Shown in pieces: positions 38,387 to 48,457 of a stretch of DNA of 64,000 nt (within the stretch, counting starts at the first letter, position 1; the number at the start of each line of letters is the position of its first letter). The DNA is taken from the NCBI RefSeq assembly GCF_034092395.1, contig NZ_CP139301.1:682001-746000 (forward strand), written 5' to 3'. The translations under genes were made by a program, and so were the position numbers. Under the pieces are notes generated by a model. The model searched no databases. It was not told where the DNA came from and worked only from the letters and a program-made list of their open reading frames with translations. Source of the DNA: Prochlorococcus sp. MIT 1307. Lineage in GTDB: Bacteria; Cyanobacteriota; Cyanobacteriia; PCC-6307; Cyanobiaceae.

Positions 38387-39712
38387 ATGTCTCCACAACT
38401 CACACTTCATACCCCTCTCCAAATCCCTCCTTCAGAGATTCCAAGTTATTTAAAACAACTTTGGTCTAAGGAGCAACTTGATAGTTCAGGTGCAACAACT
38501 TTTTGTTTACTTGTCTGGCAACCGGCTTGGATTGAGCAAGAACTTGTGCGGACAGGAAAAATAAAAGGTCCCATAGTGGGGAATCAACGCAGAGAACTGA
38601 TCGAAGCAGCTCGCACAGTTGTTTTGGACAGTGATTTACCTCATTGCACTCCTCCATTAGACAAAAGTGTCGCGACCTCTCTTTCTACATTCATCAACAA
38701 AGAACAAGAGGCGGAAGATCTCAGAGGGCAGTATGTAGACGTTGCTATTAGTGCCCTCAATCCAAGACGCCTAATAACCCTCGCACCAACTCTTAAAAAA
38801 GGTCATCCACTTGAGACATTGGTCGCTGCTTATTGCCCCTTACTCGACGAAAACAATCTAAATGCTGCCTGCGGAGACGTAGTGGTATTACGAGGTGATC
38901 AACAATCACTTAACAAAGGACTAAAAATTTTAAAAGATCTATTACCCAACGAACTGCCCTCATGGCTTTGGTGGAATGGCAACCTCGATGAGGCTCCTGA
39001 ACTTCTTCATCAATTAGCCATCCCTAAGCGAAGGCTAATTATTGACACTGCACTTGGAGAACCAATCCAATGCCTTGAACTTCTAACAAGCAGAATTTCT
39101 TCAGGTCAATCAATAAATGACCTTAATTGGTTACGGCTTAGAAACTGGAGAGAAACCTTGGCAATGGTATTTGATCCGCCTAATAGAAGAGATGCACTTA
39201 ACCACGTGATTAGGCTTGATATAGATATCGAGGGTAATCATCCTGTCCAAGGACTTTTACTTGCTGCTTGGATTGCCGAGAGGCTCAATTGGGAGCTGAA
39301 AAGTGCAAATTCACAAAATGGAGAAATTATTAAAGCAAGCTTCCAACGTGTAGATGGAGAAATTGTTCAGTTATGCCTCATCCCTTTACCAGTTGGGACT
39401 CCAAGCATTCACCCTGGTCAATTAGTAGGGATAAGGTTAATCTGCGAACCAAAAAAAGAGCCTCAAAAAGCAACTTGTGTAATTCTTGCTTCAGAATCAG
39501 GTGAATGCATGAGGCTAGAAGCTGGGGGAATGGCAAGTATGGAACTTTTAGAAGAAGTAGTACCCATCCAAAGTAATTCTGTCGAGATGGATGTAGCACG
39601 CCTTCTTAGCAGTAGTCGAGATAGTAATAGCCCTCTACTTTCTGCCGCCGCACCAATAGCATCCAAACTGCTCAATTTGGTTCTAGCTGAGAAAGAAAGC
39701 TTCTCAAACTAA
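38387..39712 (+). CDS. opcA: OpcA, allosteric activator of glucose-6-phosphate dehydrogenase
   Basis: OpcA binds and activates G6PDH and is a thioredoxin target in cyanobacteria. The 441-residue protein shows the OpcA pattern: GPIVGNQRRELIEAARTVVL early, LPNELPSWLWWNGNLDEAPE in the middle, DLNWLRLRNWRETLAMVFDP, and a C-terminal substrate-like domain with LLLAAWIAERLNW. The zwf-opcA order is the cyanobacterial norm. ATG 38387, 37 bases after zwf, suggests one transcript; cobB follows 12 bases after it and may join it. Confidence 0.95.
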   Translation: MSPQLTLHTPLQIPPSEIPSYLKQLWSKEQLDSSGATTFCLLVWQPAWIEQELVRTGKIKGPIVGNQRRELIEAARTVVLDSDLPHCTPPLDKSVATSLSTFINKEQEAEDLRGQYVDVAISALNPRRLITLAPTLKKGHPLETLVAAYCPLLDENNLNAACGDVVVLRGDQQSLNKGLKILKDLLPNELPSWLWWNGNLDEAPELLHQLAIPKRRLIIDTALGEPIQCLELLTSRISSGQSINDLNWLRLRNWRETLAMVFDPPNRRDALNHVIRLDIDIEGNHPVQGLLLAAWIAERLNWELKSANSQNGEIIKASFQRVDGEIVQLCLIPLPVGTPSIHPGQLVGIRLICEPKKEPQKATCVILASESGECMRLEAGGMASMELLEEVVPIQSNSVEMDVARLLSSSRDSNSPLLSAAAPIASKLLNLVLAEKESFSN

Positions 39713-39724
39713 AAACAAATCCAC

Positions 39725-41152
39725 ATGGCATTTGTGATTGCAGCTCCAGCAAGTGGAAATGGTAAAACTTTATTAGGAATTGTTCTTGCTGCTTGGGCAA
39801 GAAAAAGATCACTAAAGCTACAAACATTCAAAGTAGGGCCTGATTATCTAGACCCACAGCAACTAAGCGTTGTTTCTAAAAGACCCTGCCATAATTTAGA
39901 TCTTATCCTTTGTGGCTCTAAATGGGTTACCGATAGTTTTTACAACTTTGGAGGGTCTGCTGATCTAGCACTAGTAGAAGGAGTAATGGGACTATTCGAT
40001 GGTGTAGGGACTTCAAGCGAGGGAAGCACTGCTGCTTTAGCTCGTTGCTTACAACTGCCAATTGTTCTTGTAGTTGATGCAAGAGGACAAGCAGCTTCAC
40101 TGGCTGCACTTGTTAAAGGATTTCGAGACCAAGATCCTGAGCTTGAACTTGCTGGAGTAGTCCTCAATCACATCAACACTGCCCGCCACAAAGCCTTGTT
40201 AACAGAGGTCTTAGAAAGTATCAACGTGAAATTGCTGGGATGCCTACCAAGTGACTCCAAACTCAAACTAACTAGGAGGCATCTAGGCCTAGTGCCTGCT
40301 CATGAAATTCAAAACATTCAACACAAGGTAGAAGATTGGGCCGCCATAGCAGAATCGCATCTCAATTTAAAATCCTTCAGAGCTCTTCTCCAACCACCTA
40401 AACCAAAACAAAACCTAAATAGCCAACTAATTACATTAGAAAGTACAAAAACACACTTACAACCTTCTCCTATTGCAGTAGCAGAGGATAAGGCCTTTCA
40501 CTTTCGCTATCCAGAGACAAAAGAAAGCCTAGAAAGTTTGGGCATGCCATGCATTACTTGGCAGCCAATTGCAAACGAACCAATTCCAAAAGAAGCAAAA
40601 GGTTTAATTATTCCTGGTGGTTTTCCAGAGCAATATGCAGAGCAATTAAGTACTTGTACAGAGAGCATTAACAGCCTTAGAAGCTTTTGCAGTCAATATC
40701 CGACTTATGCCGAATGTGGCGGCATGCTTCTACTGGGGAAAACACTTACGGACTTAAAAGGGAAAACCCATCAAATGGCAGGATTACTGCCTTTCGATGC
40801 AAAGAAAGGTCCTCTAAAAGTTGGGTATAGAAATATAAGTTGCAGAAGAGATGGTCTAGTTACAAGGGCAGGTGAAAAGTTGATCGGTCATGAATTCCAC
40901 CATTGGAAATTAAACATTAATCATGAAACAAATATTTCAGATGCAGTTATAAGCACTAATGCCAAAGAGAAGGATTTCCATGCTCTATGGAATATAAAGG
41001 GCTGGGGAATAGAAGAAATAGAAGAAGGTTGGGGAAACAAATTGATACATGCAAGCTGGATTCATCTTCATTGGCCGAGTGCATCAAAAACAATGCAATA
41101 CTGGAAAAATGCTGTAGAGAGAAACAAAACAAAGGGGAATGTGTCAATGTAA
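39725..41152 (+). CDS. cobB: Cobyrinic acid a,c-diamide synthase
   Basis: Amidates the a and c side chains of cobyrinate with glutamine and ATP in cobamide synthesis (pseudocobalamin in picocyanobacteria). The N-terminal half is a dethiobiotin-synthetase-like P-loop domain (ASGNGKTLLGIVLAAW, VGPDYLDPQQL, VEGVMGLFDG); the C-terminal half is a class I glutaminase with the cysteine in YAECGGMLLLG and a histidine in GHEFHHWKL. At 475 residues it is full length. Start ATG 39725, 12 bases after opcA. Convergent with the helicase gene downstream. Confidence 0.93.
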   Translation: MAFVIAAPASGNGKTLLGIVLAAWARKRSLKLQTFKVGPDYLDPQQLSVVSKRPCHNLDLILCGSKWVTDSFYNFGGSADLALVEGVMGLFDGVGTSSEGSTAALARCLQLPIVLVVDARGQAASLAALVKGFRDQDPELELAGVVLNHINTARHKALLTEVLESINVKLLGCLPSDSKLKLTRRHLGLVPAHEIQNIQHKVEDWAAIAESHLNLKSFRALLQPPKPKQNLNSQLITLESTKTHLQPSPIAVAEDKAFHFRYPETKESLESLGMPCITWQPIANEPIPKEAKGLIIPGGFPEQYAEQLSTCTESINSLRSFCSQYPTYAECGGMLLLGKTLTDLKGKTHQMAGLLPFDAKKGPLKVGYRNISCRRDGLVTRAGEKLIGHEFHHWKLNINHETNISDAVISTNAKEKDFHALWNIKGWGIEEIEEGWGNKLIHASWIHLHWPSASKTMQYWKNAVERNKTKGNVSM

Positions 41153-41218
41153 ATAGGATTTTTTGATATATTTCATCAATTAAAGTTGTAGTTTATTTAC
41201 TGATCATCTTCGAAAAAA

Positions 41219-42691
41219 TCAATTTTCCAAACTGGTTCTTAATTGATCCTCCCAAAGAGTCTTTTTTGAGTTATCCCTCTGGCTACCAACTATCCAAACA
41301 CTATTCTTTGCCCTACTGACAGCTACATATACAAGCTGTCTCCGTAGAGTTAAATCTTTTGGCCAGAAAACATCCGAAGCAACAAAAACTTCTTCAAAAG
41401 TACTTCCTTGACTTCTATGAACAGTTAAAACCGCAGCGGGCCCTAAAGATGCAAACGCATCTCTAATAAGAAAGAACTGTCGCCACAGCATTCGACCATC
41501 CTTTTTACCCGCTTCCTTCGCTCGATTACGCAACCTCTGCAAAGTGTTGTCAAGAAGCTTTCTTGCATTTGATCCAACTGGCGGAGCCAGTCGCAAAGAA
41601 AGCTCTAACGCCCCAGAAACAACATTAACCATTAGCGTCTCAATTTTTGGTGCTTTCCCATCTCCTAGTTCAGCCAACCCAAAGGCTGCAAGGTCACAAC
41701 TTTCCGGAGTGACATCTCTAACCACTAGCTCCCTGTTGGAACCAATAACCATATCTGGCTCTTCTCCAGTCTCAGCCCCATCCAATGAAGCAGGAGCCAT
41801 AACAGCGGTACGACTAATCAGAACCTCTCCAGGCAGTACAGGTAGCTGTTCTGCCATCTCCCCATGAATTGCCTTGCGCACATGAGGAACCAGCCTCTCC
41901 AAAGTGCGATTTGTATAACAAAGGATTCTTGCAGCATCAGGGGTTCCTTCTTCAGCCGCTGCCCTTAATGCTGACCTTGCCCTTCCCAGCCAACTAGTCT
42001 CATCTACGCATGCAACCAATCCTTTTTTGTTTTGGATCAAAGGCAAACAAGGGGGAAAGTCACATGGCAGACGACCATCTCTAAGACAACTCGCTAACTG
42101 CAAAACAGGTCCCTGATGCCTGACAACTTGATTTAATTGAGCCTGAGATGCTCTCTTCATAGAAAAAACTGGGCTTACAGGTTCCCCTATTGGTGGCAAT
42201 TGGGCAGGGTCTCCAACAAATACAAGGCGCGTACTAAAAGAATGAGCACATTGAAGAACTATTCGTAAAAGATTACTGTCAACCATCGAAGCTTCATCAA
42301 TGAGTACTAACCCAAGTTCCTCCAAAGAATTAGTTGTTTGATCTGTTTGCTCACAGAGTTCAATATCACCCTTACGTTTTAACTTTAGACGAAGCAATCT
42401 ATGAATCGTCGAAGGATACCAAGTAGGCCTTATTCCTTCAATCTCTAATGTTTGCCTTAAAACTCCGACAGCCTTATGAGTAGGAGCTACAACTGTCCAA
42501 CACAAACCCTCAGCTTCAACTTTTCTCAGAAATCTCATTGAGAGAAAAGTCTTACCACTTCCAGCGTAACCACTTAGAACAAATGGCTTGTCGACTTGAT
42601 CTCCATCCAACCATGCGCTAAATGAATCAAAGGCTTGTTTTTGATCAACAGTTAATTCCTTAAGAACTCGTCCAGAATTATTTCTAGTCAA
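41219..42691 (-). CDS. Superfamily 1 helicase, Dda/RecD2-like
   Basis: A 490-residue SF1B helicase without RecD N-terminal domains. Walker A is VLSGYAGSGKTFL (about 38-50), then VVAPTHKAVGVLRQ, Walker B LVLIDEASMVD, VFVGDPAQLPPIGE, VRHQ, the C-terminal UvrD-type VLTVHRSQGSTFEEV and YVAVSRAK. It resembles phage T4 Dda or the helicase core of RecD2, so a role in replication restart or branch unwinding is likely; the true partner is not known. Overlaps the DUF212 gene by four bases, so it ends the folD-crtE-DUF212-helicase run. Confidence 0.88.
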   Translation of the reverse strand: MTRNNSGRVLKELTVDQKQAFDSFSAWLDGDQVDKPFVLSGYAGSGKTFLSMRFLRKVEAEGLCWTVVAPTHKAVGVLRQTLEIEGIRPTWYPSTIHRLLRLKLKRKGDIELCEQTDQTTNSLEELGLVLIDEASMVDSNLLRIVLQCAHSFSTRLVFVGDPAQLPPIGEPVSPVFSMKRASQAQLNQVVRHQGPVLQLASCLRDGRLPCDFPPCLPLIQNKKGLVACVDETSWLGRARSALRAAAEEGTPDAARILCYTNRTLERLVPHVRKAIHGEMAEQLPVLPGEVLISRTAVMAPASLDGAETGEEPDMVIGSNRELVVRDVTPESCDLAAFGLAELGDGKAPKIETLMVNVVSGALELSLRLAPPVGSNARKLLDNTLQRLRNRAKEAGKKDGRMLWRQFFLIRDAFASLGPAAVLTVHRSQGSTFEEVFVASDVFWPKDLTLRRQLVYVAVSRAKNSVWIVGSQRDNSKKTLWEDQLRTSLEN

Positions 42692-43197
42692 CCCACTAAC
42701 AAACCAAAGGTTTGAAATAAATGAAGTGGAGATCCCAGAAAAAATATGCCAGGCAATGAAACTGCTGGTCCTATCAAGCTGCCAACAAAAACCTCACGCC
42801 GAGTATGACCCAAACTTTCTTTTAAAGGGCTCGCAGGGGGCGAAGGCCAATTCGAAGCTGGCAACTCATTCACTCTTTCTGCAGTTAACCCAGCAGCTCT
42901 TCGAATTCCACTGGCGTCATACATAACAACAAAAGCCAACGTAGCTGCAATAGCAAAAGCGGGGTGGTCAAATCCAAGTTCTAAGCCAACACCTGATGCC
43001 GTCCCAGTAACAAATGCAGAATGACTGGACGGCATTCCCCCTGTTTCAAGAAGAACAGAAGGTCGCCATCGTCGATGCTGAACAAATTCAACAAATAATT
43101 TAGAGGCCTGAGCAATGCCACAAGCCAAAAGTCCCCACGCAAGGACCGCGTTATTAAATAGCTGCAATAACGCTGGAAGAGAAGAAGTGTGATTCAT
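42688..43197 (-). CDS. Divergent PAP2-type membrane protein (DUF212)
   Basis: A 169-residue protein of the family often named acid phosphatase/vanadium-dependent haloperoxidase related. It has four or so membrane segments, the signature [13 protein letters not shown] (about 53-65) that resembles the PAP2 phosphatase PSGHS, and [13 protein letters not shown]. It may dephosphorylate a prenyl or lipid phosphate, which would fit the neighbouring prenyl diphosphate synthase, but this is inference. Four-base overlaps on both sides (crtE upstream, helicase downstream) show tight coupling. Confidence 0.88.
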   Translation of the reverse strand: MNHTSSLPALLQLFNNAVLAWGLLACGIAQASKLFVEFVQHRRWRPSVLLETGGMPSSHSAFVTGTASGVGLELGFDHPAFAIAATLAFVVMYDASGIRRAAGLTAERVNELPASNWPSPPASPLKESLGHTRREVFVGSLIGPAVSLPGIFFLGSPLHLFQTFGLLVG

Positions 43198-44093
43198 CTA
43201 TCGCGATTTGTTATGTAATCAGCCAAAGCTAAAAGTGGAGCCGAATTTTTATTCCATGGCTTGAGCGCAGCTTTTGCTTCAATAACTAGATCATTAGCCC
43301 GTTTCCTCGATTCGTCCAATCCAAGCAACTTTGGATAAGTAGTTTTATCGGCAACCAAATCTTTCCCAGCGGTCTTCCCAAGTACATCACTACTAGCCGT
43401 GACATCAAGGACATCATCAATTATCTGAAAAGCCAGGCCTATGCCCTTTGCATAAATGCAAAGGGCATCTAAAAGGTCAGCTGATGCACCTGCAATTAAT
43501 GCACCTGATACAACACATGCCTTAAGTAAAGCGCCTGTCTTATGAAGATGAATAAATTCCAAAGTTTCAAGATCAACTGCCTTCCCTTCACATTCCAGAT
43601 CAACCACTTGACCTCCAACTAGCCCTGGAGCCCCAGCCAACAAAGAAAGCTCTCCAACAACCTTCAATAATCTTTCGACTGGTACTCCAGGGCTGCGAAG
43701 TGCAACCATTTCGAAAGAGCGTGTAAGCAATGCATCTCCAGCAAGAATCGCTACTGCATCTCCATACACCTTGTGATTTGTTGGACGTCCTCGGCGTAAG
43801 TCATCGTTATCCATGGCTGGTAAATCATCATGGATTAATGACATGGTATGAATCATCTCAAGAGCCACAGCTGTAGGAAGGGCCAACACAGAATCACCAC
43901 CTGCAAATTCGCAGGCAGCTAAACAAAGGATTGGGCGAAGCCTCTTACCTCCTGCAAGAAGTGAATATCGCATCGCTTCACGTAATTGCTCTGGTCGCTC
44001 TGGCCCAAGAGAAGCATCTAAAGCCGCTTCCACACTTTTTCTGTGCTTAATGAGATAGCTGGAAAAATCGAAGGTTGAAATGTCCTCTCCCAC
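43194..44093 (-). CDS. crtE: Geranylgeranyl diphosphate synthase
   Basis: All-trans prenyl diphosphate synthase supplying carotenoids, phytol, plastoquinone and tocopherol. The first aspartate-rich motif is [17 protein letters not shown] (about 87-103), the second [13 protein letters not shown]. Small residues before the first motif favour a C20 product, as expected of CrtE in cyanobacteria. Length 299 is usual. It is 45 bases behind folD and overlaps DUF212 by four bases. The window also holds lycopene cyclase, further along the same pathway. Confidence 0.94.
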   Translation of the reverse strand: MGEDISTFDFSSYLIKHRKSVEAALDASLGPERPEQLREAMRYSLLAGGKRLRPILCLAACEFAGGDSVLALPTAVALEMIHTMSLIHDDLPAMDNDDLRRGRPTNHKVYGDAVAILAGDALLTRSFEMVALRSPGVPVERLLKVVGELSLLAGAPGLVGGQVVDLECEGKAVDLETLEFIHLHKTGALLKACVVSGALIAGASADLLDALCIYAKGIGLAFQIIDDVLDVTASSDVLGKTAGKDLVADKTTYPKLLGLDESRKRANDLVIEAKAALKPWNKNSAPLLALADYITNRDR

Positions 44094-44138
44094 AATTAAA
44101 ACAATCTTGCTATATGGATTCTCTCAGGATTAACAGTT

Positions 44139-45047
44139 TCATGGAAGCAAATCACCAAGGTTGAAGGACAAACCGCAATGCTGCTGCCATCTGCTCACCG
44201 TATTAACTAGCAACATTGCCACTGTCATAGGCCCTACACCTCCAGGAACAGGCGTTATAGCAGCCACTTTCGATGCAACTTCATTGAAACAAACATCTCC
44301 ACAAAGCTTCGGCTTTTGGGGCTGTTCTTCTAAACCAACACAAGGAAGTCGGTGAATGCCAACATCAATTACAACAGCATTTGATCGAACATGATCTCTT
44401 CCAATGATTTGAGGTCGACCTGCCGCTACCACCAACAATTCAGCCTGTCTAGTCAAATCAATCAAGTCTTTAGTCTTTGAATGTGCAACTGTCACAGTGG
44501 CATTAGCAGATTGAAGCATTAGTGCCATTGGCTGACCAACAAGGATGCTGCGCCCTACCACAACTGCTCTTTTCCCCTCCACCGAAATCCCGTTAGTAGA
44601 GAGCAACGCCATAATGCCCGCAGGAGTACAAGAGCGAGGTCCTGATTCTCCTTTTAACAATTTCCCAAGATTCAAAGTATGCAATCCATCAGCATCTTTT
44701 TCAGGGTCAATACTCATCAATAAAGAAGTCGAATCAATTCCTGCAGGCAAGGGCAATTGAACAAGAATGCCATCAACTTTTTCATTGGCATTTAAAGCTT
44801 GAATTTTTTGAATTACTTCTGGCAATGGGGTTGTTGATGGCAAATGCGTTCCAAAACTTGCCACCCCAATGCGAGCACAAGCCTTTTCTTTGTTAGAAAC
44901 ATAAACACCACTAGCCGGATCTTCTCCAACACGAATTACTGCCAATCCAGGAGGGCGTCCTGCTTTAGAAAGACCTGACGCTATTTCGAACTGAAGACGA
45001 TCCTCCAATTCCTTCGCAAGCTTCCTACCGTCAAGCTTTAAAGACAT
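44139..45047 (-). CDS. folD: Methylenetetrahydrofolate dehydrogenase / cyclohydrolase
   Basis: Bifunctional one-carbon enzyme converting 5,10-methylene-THF to 10-formyl-THF. Catalytic region [14 protein letters not shown] with the key Lys, [24 protein letters not shown], the NADP site [16 protein letters not shown] and the C-terminal [16 protein letters not shown] are all present in 302 residues. It is the first gene of a minus-strand run and is divergent from the 7TM-HD gene by 70 bases. Confidence 0.97.
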   Translation of the reverse strand: MSLKLDGRKLAKELEDRLQFEIASGLSKAGRPPGLAVIRVGEDPASGVYVSNKEKACARIGVASFGTHLPSTTPLPEVIQKIQALNANEKVDGILVQLPLPAGIDSTSLLMSIDPEKDADGLHTLNLGKLLKGESGPRSCTPAGIMALLSTNGISVEGKRAVVVGRSILVGQPMALMLQSANATVTVAHSKTKDLIDLTRQAELLVVAAGRPQIIGRDHVRSNAVVIDVGIHRLPCVGLEEQPQKPKLCGDVCFNEVASKVAAITPVPGGVGPMTVAMLLVNTVSRWQQHCGLSFNLGDLLP

Positions 45048-45117
45048 TCAGATACACAATGCTTACTGCAGCATTGATTAAATAGATAGCTAACGTTATC
45101 GTCACATACCTGATTTT

Positions 45118-47193
45118 GTGGCCAGAATTCCAAGTCTGAATAGTCTCTGGCGAAGCTGGGTTCGCAGCGAGTCACCAAGACGATCATTAATTCGCTGGTC
45201 TGGAGCGGATAAAGCTTGTTTAATGGGAGTATGTTTTGCAGTTGCTCTTCTATCAAGCTGGCATTTACTTCAAGTCCCTGACTTTACCCCTGGCATGCCT
45301 GCTCCCCGCAATGAGGTTGCCCCAAAAGACGCAGAAGTCCCTTTCAGAGAAACCAAACAACAAAAAGGGGCTGAGCGATTACAAGATACAATCTTTGTAC
45401 AGGTAATTGATAAGAATCAATCCACTATTCTTAAAGAATCGCTAAAGAAAAAGCTGGATAAAATAGAACTATTAGCTAATAACAGTGATCCAGATAGAAT
45501 TGCCCCTGTTAATATAAGTGGGATAGAAGAAAAATGGCTTCTTAAAAGTTCCAAATCAAGAAGAAAAGAATGGAAAAAAGAAGTCGAGCTGGCAGCTAAT
45601 AGAATGCTAAAGCAAGGACTTGTAAATACAATTGGCTTTGAAGAGCTTCGCGAGGCAGCATCTCTTCAATTAGAGCAATTAGGCAAAAAAGAAAGTCCAT
45701 CTCGCAGTCTAGGAAGCAAATTACTTGCCCGAACCTTTCATCGCAACTCGAATCTACGTCAAGATCGTTCTCTACAGGGTCTTTTAGAAGACACTATCAA
45801 TAAACAAACTCCCCCTATAAAAGTCAAAAAAGGTGATTACATTACTCGCAAAGGTGAACTGATTAATTCCCAGGATTATTTCGTCCTAAACCATTTCAAT
45901 CTTGTTCCAAAGAGTCCCAGGTTTATTCCTTTCATAGGAACTTTCGGAGAAGCGCTTGCCAGCTGTGGTGTTTTACTCCTAATTATGAGAAGAGAAAAGC
46001 CACGACTCCAAGCCAGGCATGGGCTTCTTGCATTGGGATTAATGCTAACCGCCCAAATAAGTAAGGTCTGGTTTGGTACAGCTTTAAGCCCTCTTGCTGT
46101 TCTGGTTCCACCAACACTGTTACTTTCTCAAGGCCTTGGAGCTACAAGCGCTATTGCTTGGCTAGCAGTTGGAAGCCTCCTATGGCAAATACCTGCAAAT
46201 GGAGTTGATGAAAGCAGATTAATGGTTGCTTGTGCAGTTTCTGCAGTAGTTGCTTTTCAAGGTGGACGGATGAGAAGTAGAGCTCAATTGCTCCAAATGG
46301 CTTTTTTACTGCCATTTGGAGCTTTATTGGGTGAATGGTTTTTCCTTAGAGGGGGAGAAATACCCAACTCTTCTGACGAATTGGTCTATGAGGCCCTGGT
46401 CTTAGGTGGATTATTAATGCTGGCAATTTTATTAATTCCTATATTAGAAACCACCTTCGGCCTCATAACAAAGGCTCGATTGATGGAGTTAGCGGATCAA
46501 GAGCGCCCTTTATTGCGAAGACTTTCTTCTGAAGCGCCAGGTACTTTCGAGCACACGTTGATGATCTGTGGATTAGCAGAAGAAGGTGCTAGAAGAATAG
46601 GAGCAGATGTTGATTTAATTCGAACAGGTTCCCTCTACCACGATGTCGGAAAGCTTCATGCCCCTGAATGGTTTATAGAGAATCAAACCGACGAAGTTAA
46701 TCCACATGATCAACTAAATGACCCTTACGCAAGTGCAAATATTTTGCAGGCTCATGTAGATGAAGGGCTCAAACTCGCACGCAGGCATGGACTACCAGGA
46801 CCTATTGCTGACTTCATACCCGAACATCAGGGGACATTAAAAATGGGTTATTTCCTACACCAAGCAAGAAAAAAAGATTCAACCGTGACTGAAAGTCGAT
46901 TTCGCTATCAAGGACCTATCCCTAGTTGTAGAGAGACCGCAATCCTTATGCTTGCAGATGGATGCGAAGCAGCTCTTAGGTCACTTGACCCTAAAACCAC
47001 AAATGAGGAGGCCTCCCTAACGGTAAGAAAAATTGTTGAGTCTCGCCAACTTGATGGACAGCTCAAAGAAAGCAGCCTAACTAGAGCTGAAGTTGAAATC
47101 GTAATTCAAGCTTTTGTAAATGTTTGGAGAAGAATGCGACATCGACGAATTCCATACCCAATTCCATCTACAAAGCAATCATTTACTGCCTAA
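45118..47193 (+). CDS. 7TM-HD membrane phosphodiesterase, PgpH-like c-di-AMP hydrolase candidate
   Basis: A 691-residue protein with the PgpH/YqfF plan: one N-terminal membrane segment, an extracytoplasmic 7TMR-HDED domain (about 55-265), seven membrane segments (about 270-450), then a cytosolic HD domain. HD residues are visible: FEHTLMICGLAEEGARR, LYHDVGKLHAPEWF, a later His in LQAHVDEG, PEHQGT and LADGCEAAL. Firmicute PgpH hydrolyses c-di-AMP; its usual tandem histidines HHGT read HQGT here. The GTG 45118 start is divergent from folD. Together with cdaA in this window it may close a c-di-AMP cycle; cyanobacterial activity is inferred. Confidence 0.88.
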   Translation: MARIPSLNSLWRSWVRSESPRRSLIRWSGADKACLMGVCFAVALLSSWHLLQVPDFTPGMPAPRNEVAPKDAEVPFRETKQQKGAERLQDTIFVQVIDKNQSTILKESLKKKLDKIELLANNSDPDRIAPVNISGIEEKWLLKSSKSRRKEWKKEVELAANRMLKQGLVNTIGFEELREAASLQLEQLGKKESPSRSLGSKLLARTFHRNSNLRQDRSLQGLLEDTINKQTPPIKVKKGDYITRKGELINSQDYFVLNHFNLVPKSPRFIPFIGTFGEALASCGVLLLIMRREKPRLQARHGLLALGLMLTAQISKVWFGTALSPLAVLVPPTLLLSQGLGATSAIAWLAVGSLLWQIPANGVDESRLMVACAVSAVVAFQGGRMRSRAQLLQMAFLLPFGALLGEWFFLRGGEIPNSSDELVYEALVLGGLLMLAILLIPILETTFGLITKARLMELADQERPLLRRLSSEAPGTFEHTLMICGLAEEGARRIGADVDLIRTGSLYHDVGKLHAPEWFIENQTDEVNPHDQLNDPYASANILQAHVDEGLKLARRHGLPGPIADFIPEHQGTLKMGYFLHQARKKDSTVTESRFRYQGPIPSCRETAILMLADGCEAALRSLDPKTTNEEASLTVRKIVESRQLDGQLKESSLTRAEVEIVIQAFVNVWRRMRHRRIPYPIPSTKQSFTA

Positions 47194-47282
47194 AATAAAA
47201 CACCAAAAATCAAGAATCAAGCAAAATAATATCAACTGGGTTGCTCTTTATTAATTTAATTGCGAAGCTTTCATCAATAATT

Positions 47283-47675
47283 TCAAAATCTTATTCCTTT
47301 CCTATGAGCTGGTCTGCACCAATAAATCAATGCAAGTAAATTTAAAATTGCTATCAAAAAGGATAATCCACTCAAGCCAAAAATATCTCCTTCTCTAACA
47401 AGTCTGACAATTCCATAAGGCAATGTTCCTGAAAGAGTCATAGACAGTGCAACTATTGCCAATATCACTCCCCATTTACGTTGAGCGAGAAGTCCTGCTG
47501 CAGCAACAATGCCAACAATTGCAGCAGGCCAAGCAAGGCTTATCGCCAAAATAAAGTTGACTAATGGCAAGTCTGGATTACTAAACGCAACTAAGCCAAT
47601 ACAAGGCAGAACAGCAACATTGGCAATTAAACCTATCCATGTAAGAATCCAATAGCCAGGCAACTCATTTCTCAT
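47283..47675 (-). CDS. Small four-helix membrane protein, unknown function
   Basis: A 130-residue integral membrane protein with four hydrophobic segments (about 8-28, 36-63, 70-88 and 97-120) and short loops, ending in a basic tail (CRPAHRKGIRF). No motif identifies a family; it resembles small conserved cyanobacterial membrane proteins. The end is convergent with the 7TM-HD gene across 89 bases. The three minus-strand genes behind leuA (80, 102 and 130 residues) may be read together. Confidence 0.7.
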   Translation of the reverse strand: MRNELPGYWILTWIGLIANVAVLPCIGLVAFSNPDLPLVNFILAISLAWPAAIVGIVAAAGLLAQRKWGVILAIVALSMTLSGTLPYGIVRLVREGDIFGLSGLSFLIAILNLLALIYWCRPAHRKGIRF

Positions 47676-47782
47676 TACTTCGTTTATTGCTCCTTACAAA
47701 ATAAACAAGTGCATGAATGGCATTAAAGAATTAAAAACTTTTCTCGCAATACCTTAAAGCAAATCTAGATACAAACAACTTG

Positions 47783-48091
47783 TCAGCCTTCAGAATTAAG
47801 AGCAAATTTAATACTTGGTACTTTCTCCCGAAATGACTGTTTACGATCTATACGAGTATTTACTTTCAAAGTTGTATAAATACGAGCTGCGCCTTTTTTA
47901 TGAACAGCTTCATGGCAAGCTCGTATACATGCAAAAACCTCGTCCCAATCACCTTCAATGGCTGTACCATTGGGGCCAACCTCATAATCAAGTCCTGTTT
48001 TTTCAATAACATTTTTACAAGCAGCGATATAAGACGAAAGAGATAGGCCCACTCCTAGTGGCACTACGCAAAGATCAACACTTACCCACAT
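47783..48091 (-). CDS. Thiamine-binding MTH1187/YqgV family protein
   Basis: A 102-residue protein of the DUF77 family, ferredoxin-like fold, forming tetramers that bind thiamine or a related ligand. Signs are the start VSVDLCVVPLGVGLSLSSYI, the YEVGPNGTAIEGDWDEVF segment with Gly-Thr-Ala, and the helix CIRACHEAVHKKGAARIYTTLK. Biological role is unclear; thiamine sensing or transport support is proposed for relatives. It is 25 bases behind the 80-residue gene. Confidence 0.85.
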   Translation of the reverse strand: MWVSVDLCVVPLGVGLSLSSYIAACKNVIEKTGLDYEVGPNGTAIEGDWDEVFACIRACHEAVHKKGAARIYTTLKVNTRIDRKQSFREKVPSIKFALNSEG

Positions 48092-48116
48092 TAGATTTCA
48101 ATCAAAGGTAAATTCT

Positions 48117-48359
48117 TCAAAAAGTGATACCTGACCGCAAACAGTTAATTGGATAACCAACGGTTCTCCAGGCGCCACTTCGGGTCATTACTTCAACGCC
48201 AATGGCTTTCTTTCCTATAGGGCAATTAAGTCCCTGTCCATTGCACCAATCTTGCGCTGCACTTGTTGCAGCCTCAATTGATTCATAAGGCGCATCCAAC
48301 ACAGGATGAGGACCTCCATCTAATCCAGCTAGGCGGTAAAGCCTTCGATAAAGAGCCAT
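48117..48359 (-). CDS. Conserved small picocyanobacterial protein
   Basis: An 80-residue protein with no family I recognise. It opens LYRRLYRLAGLDG and continues with HPVLDAPYESIEAATSAAQDW, then a two-cysteine segment (CNGQGLNCPIG) and GVEVMTRSGAWRTVGYP. The layout recalls small cyanobacterial proteins with a helix followed by a beta hairpin. No signal peptide or membrane helix is seen. It is about 100 bases behind leuA and 25 bases ahead of the thiamine-binding protein. Confidence 0.7.
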   Translation of the reverse strand: MALYRRLYRLAGLDGGPHPVLDAPYESIEAATSAAQDWCNGQGLNCPIGKKAIGVEVMTRSGAWRTVGYPINCLRSGITF

Positions 48360-48457
48360 AAATGTATGTTCGCTTGTTCAACCGTCACTCATACTCTCAT
48401 AGCCATATAAAGCCTGACAAGAAAAAAAACACTCATTAGCCTTATAAAATCATTTGA

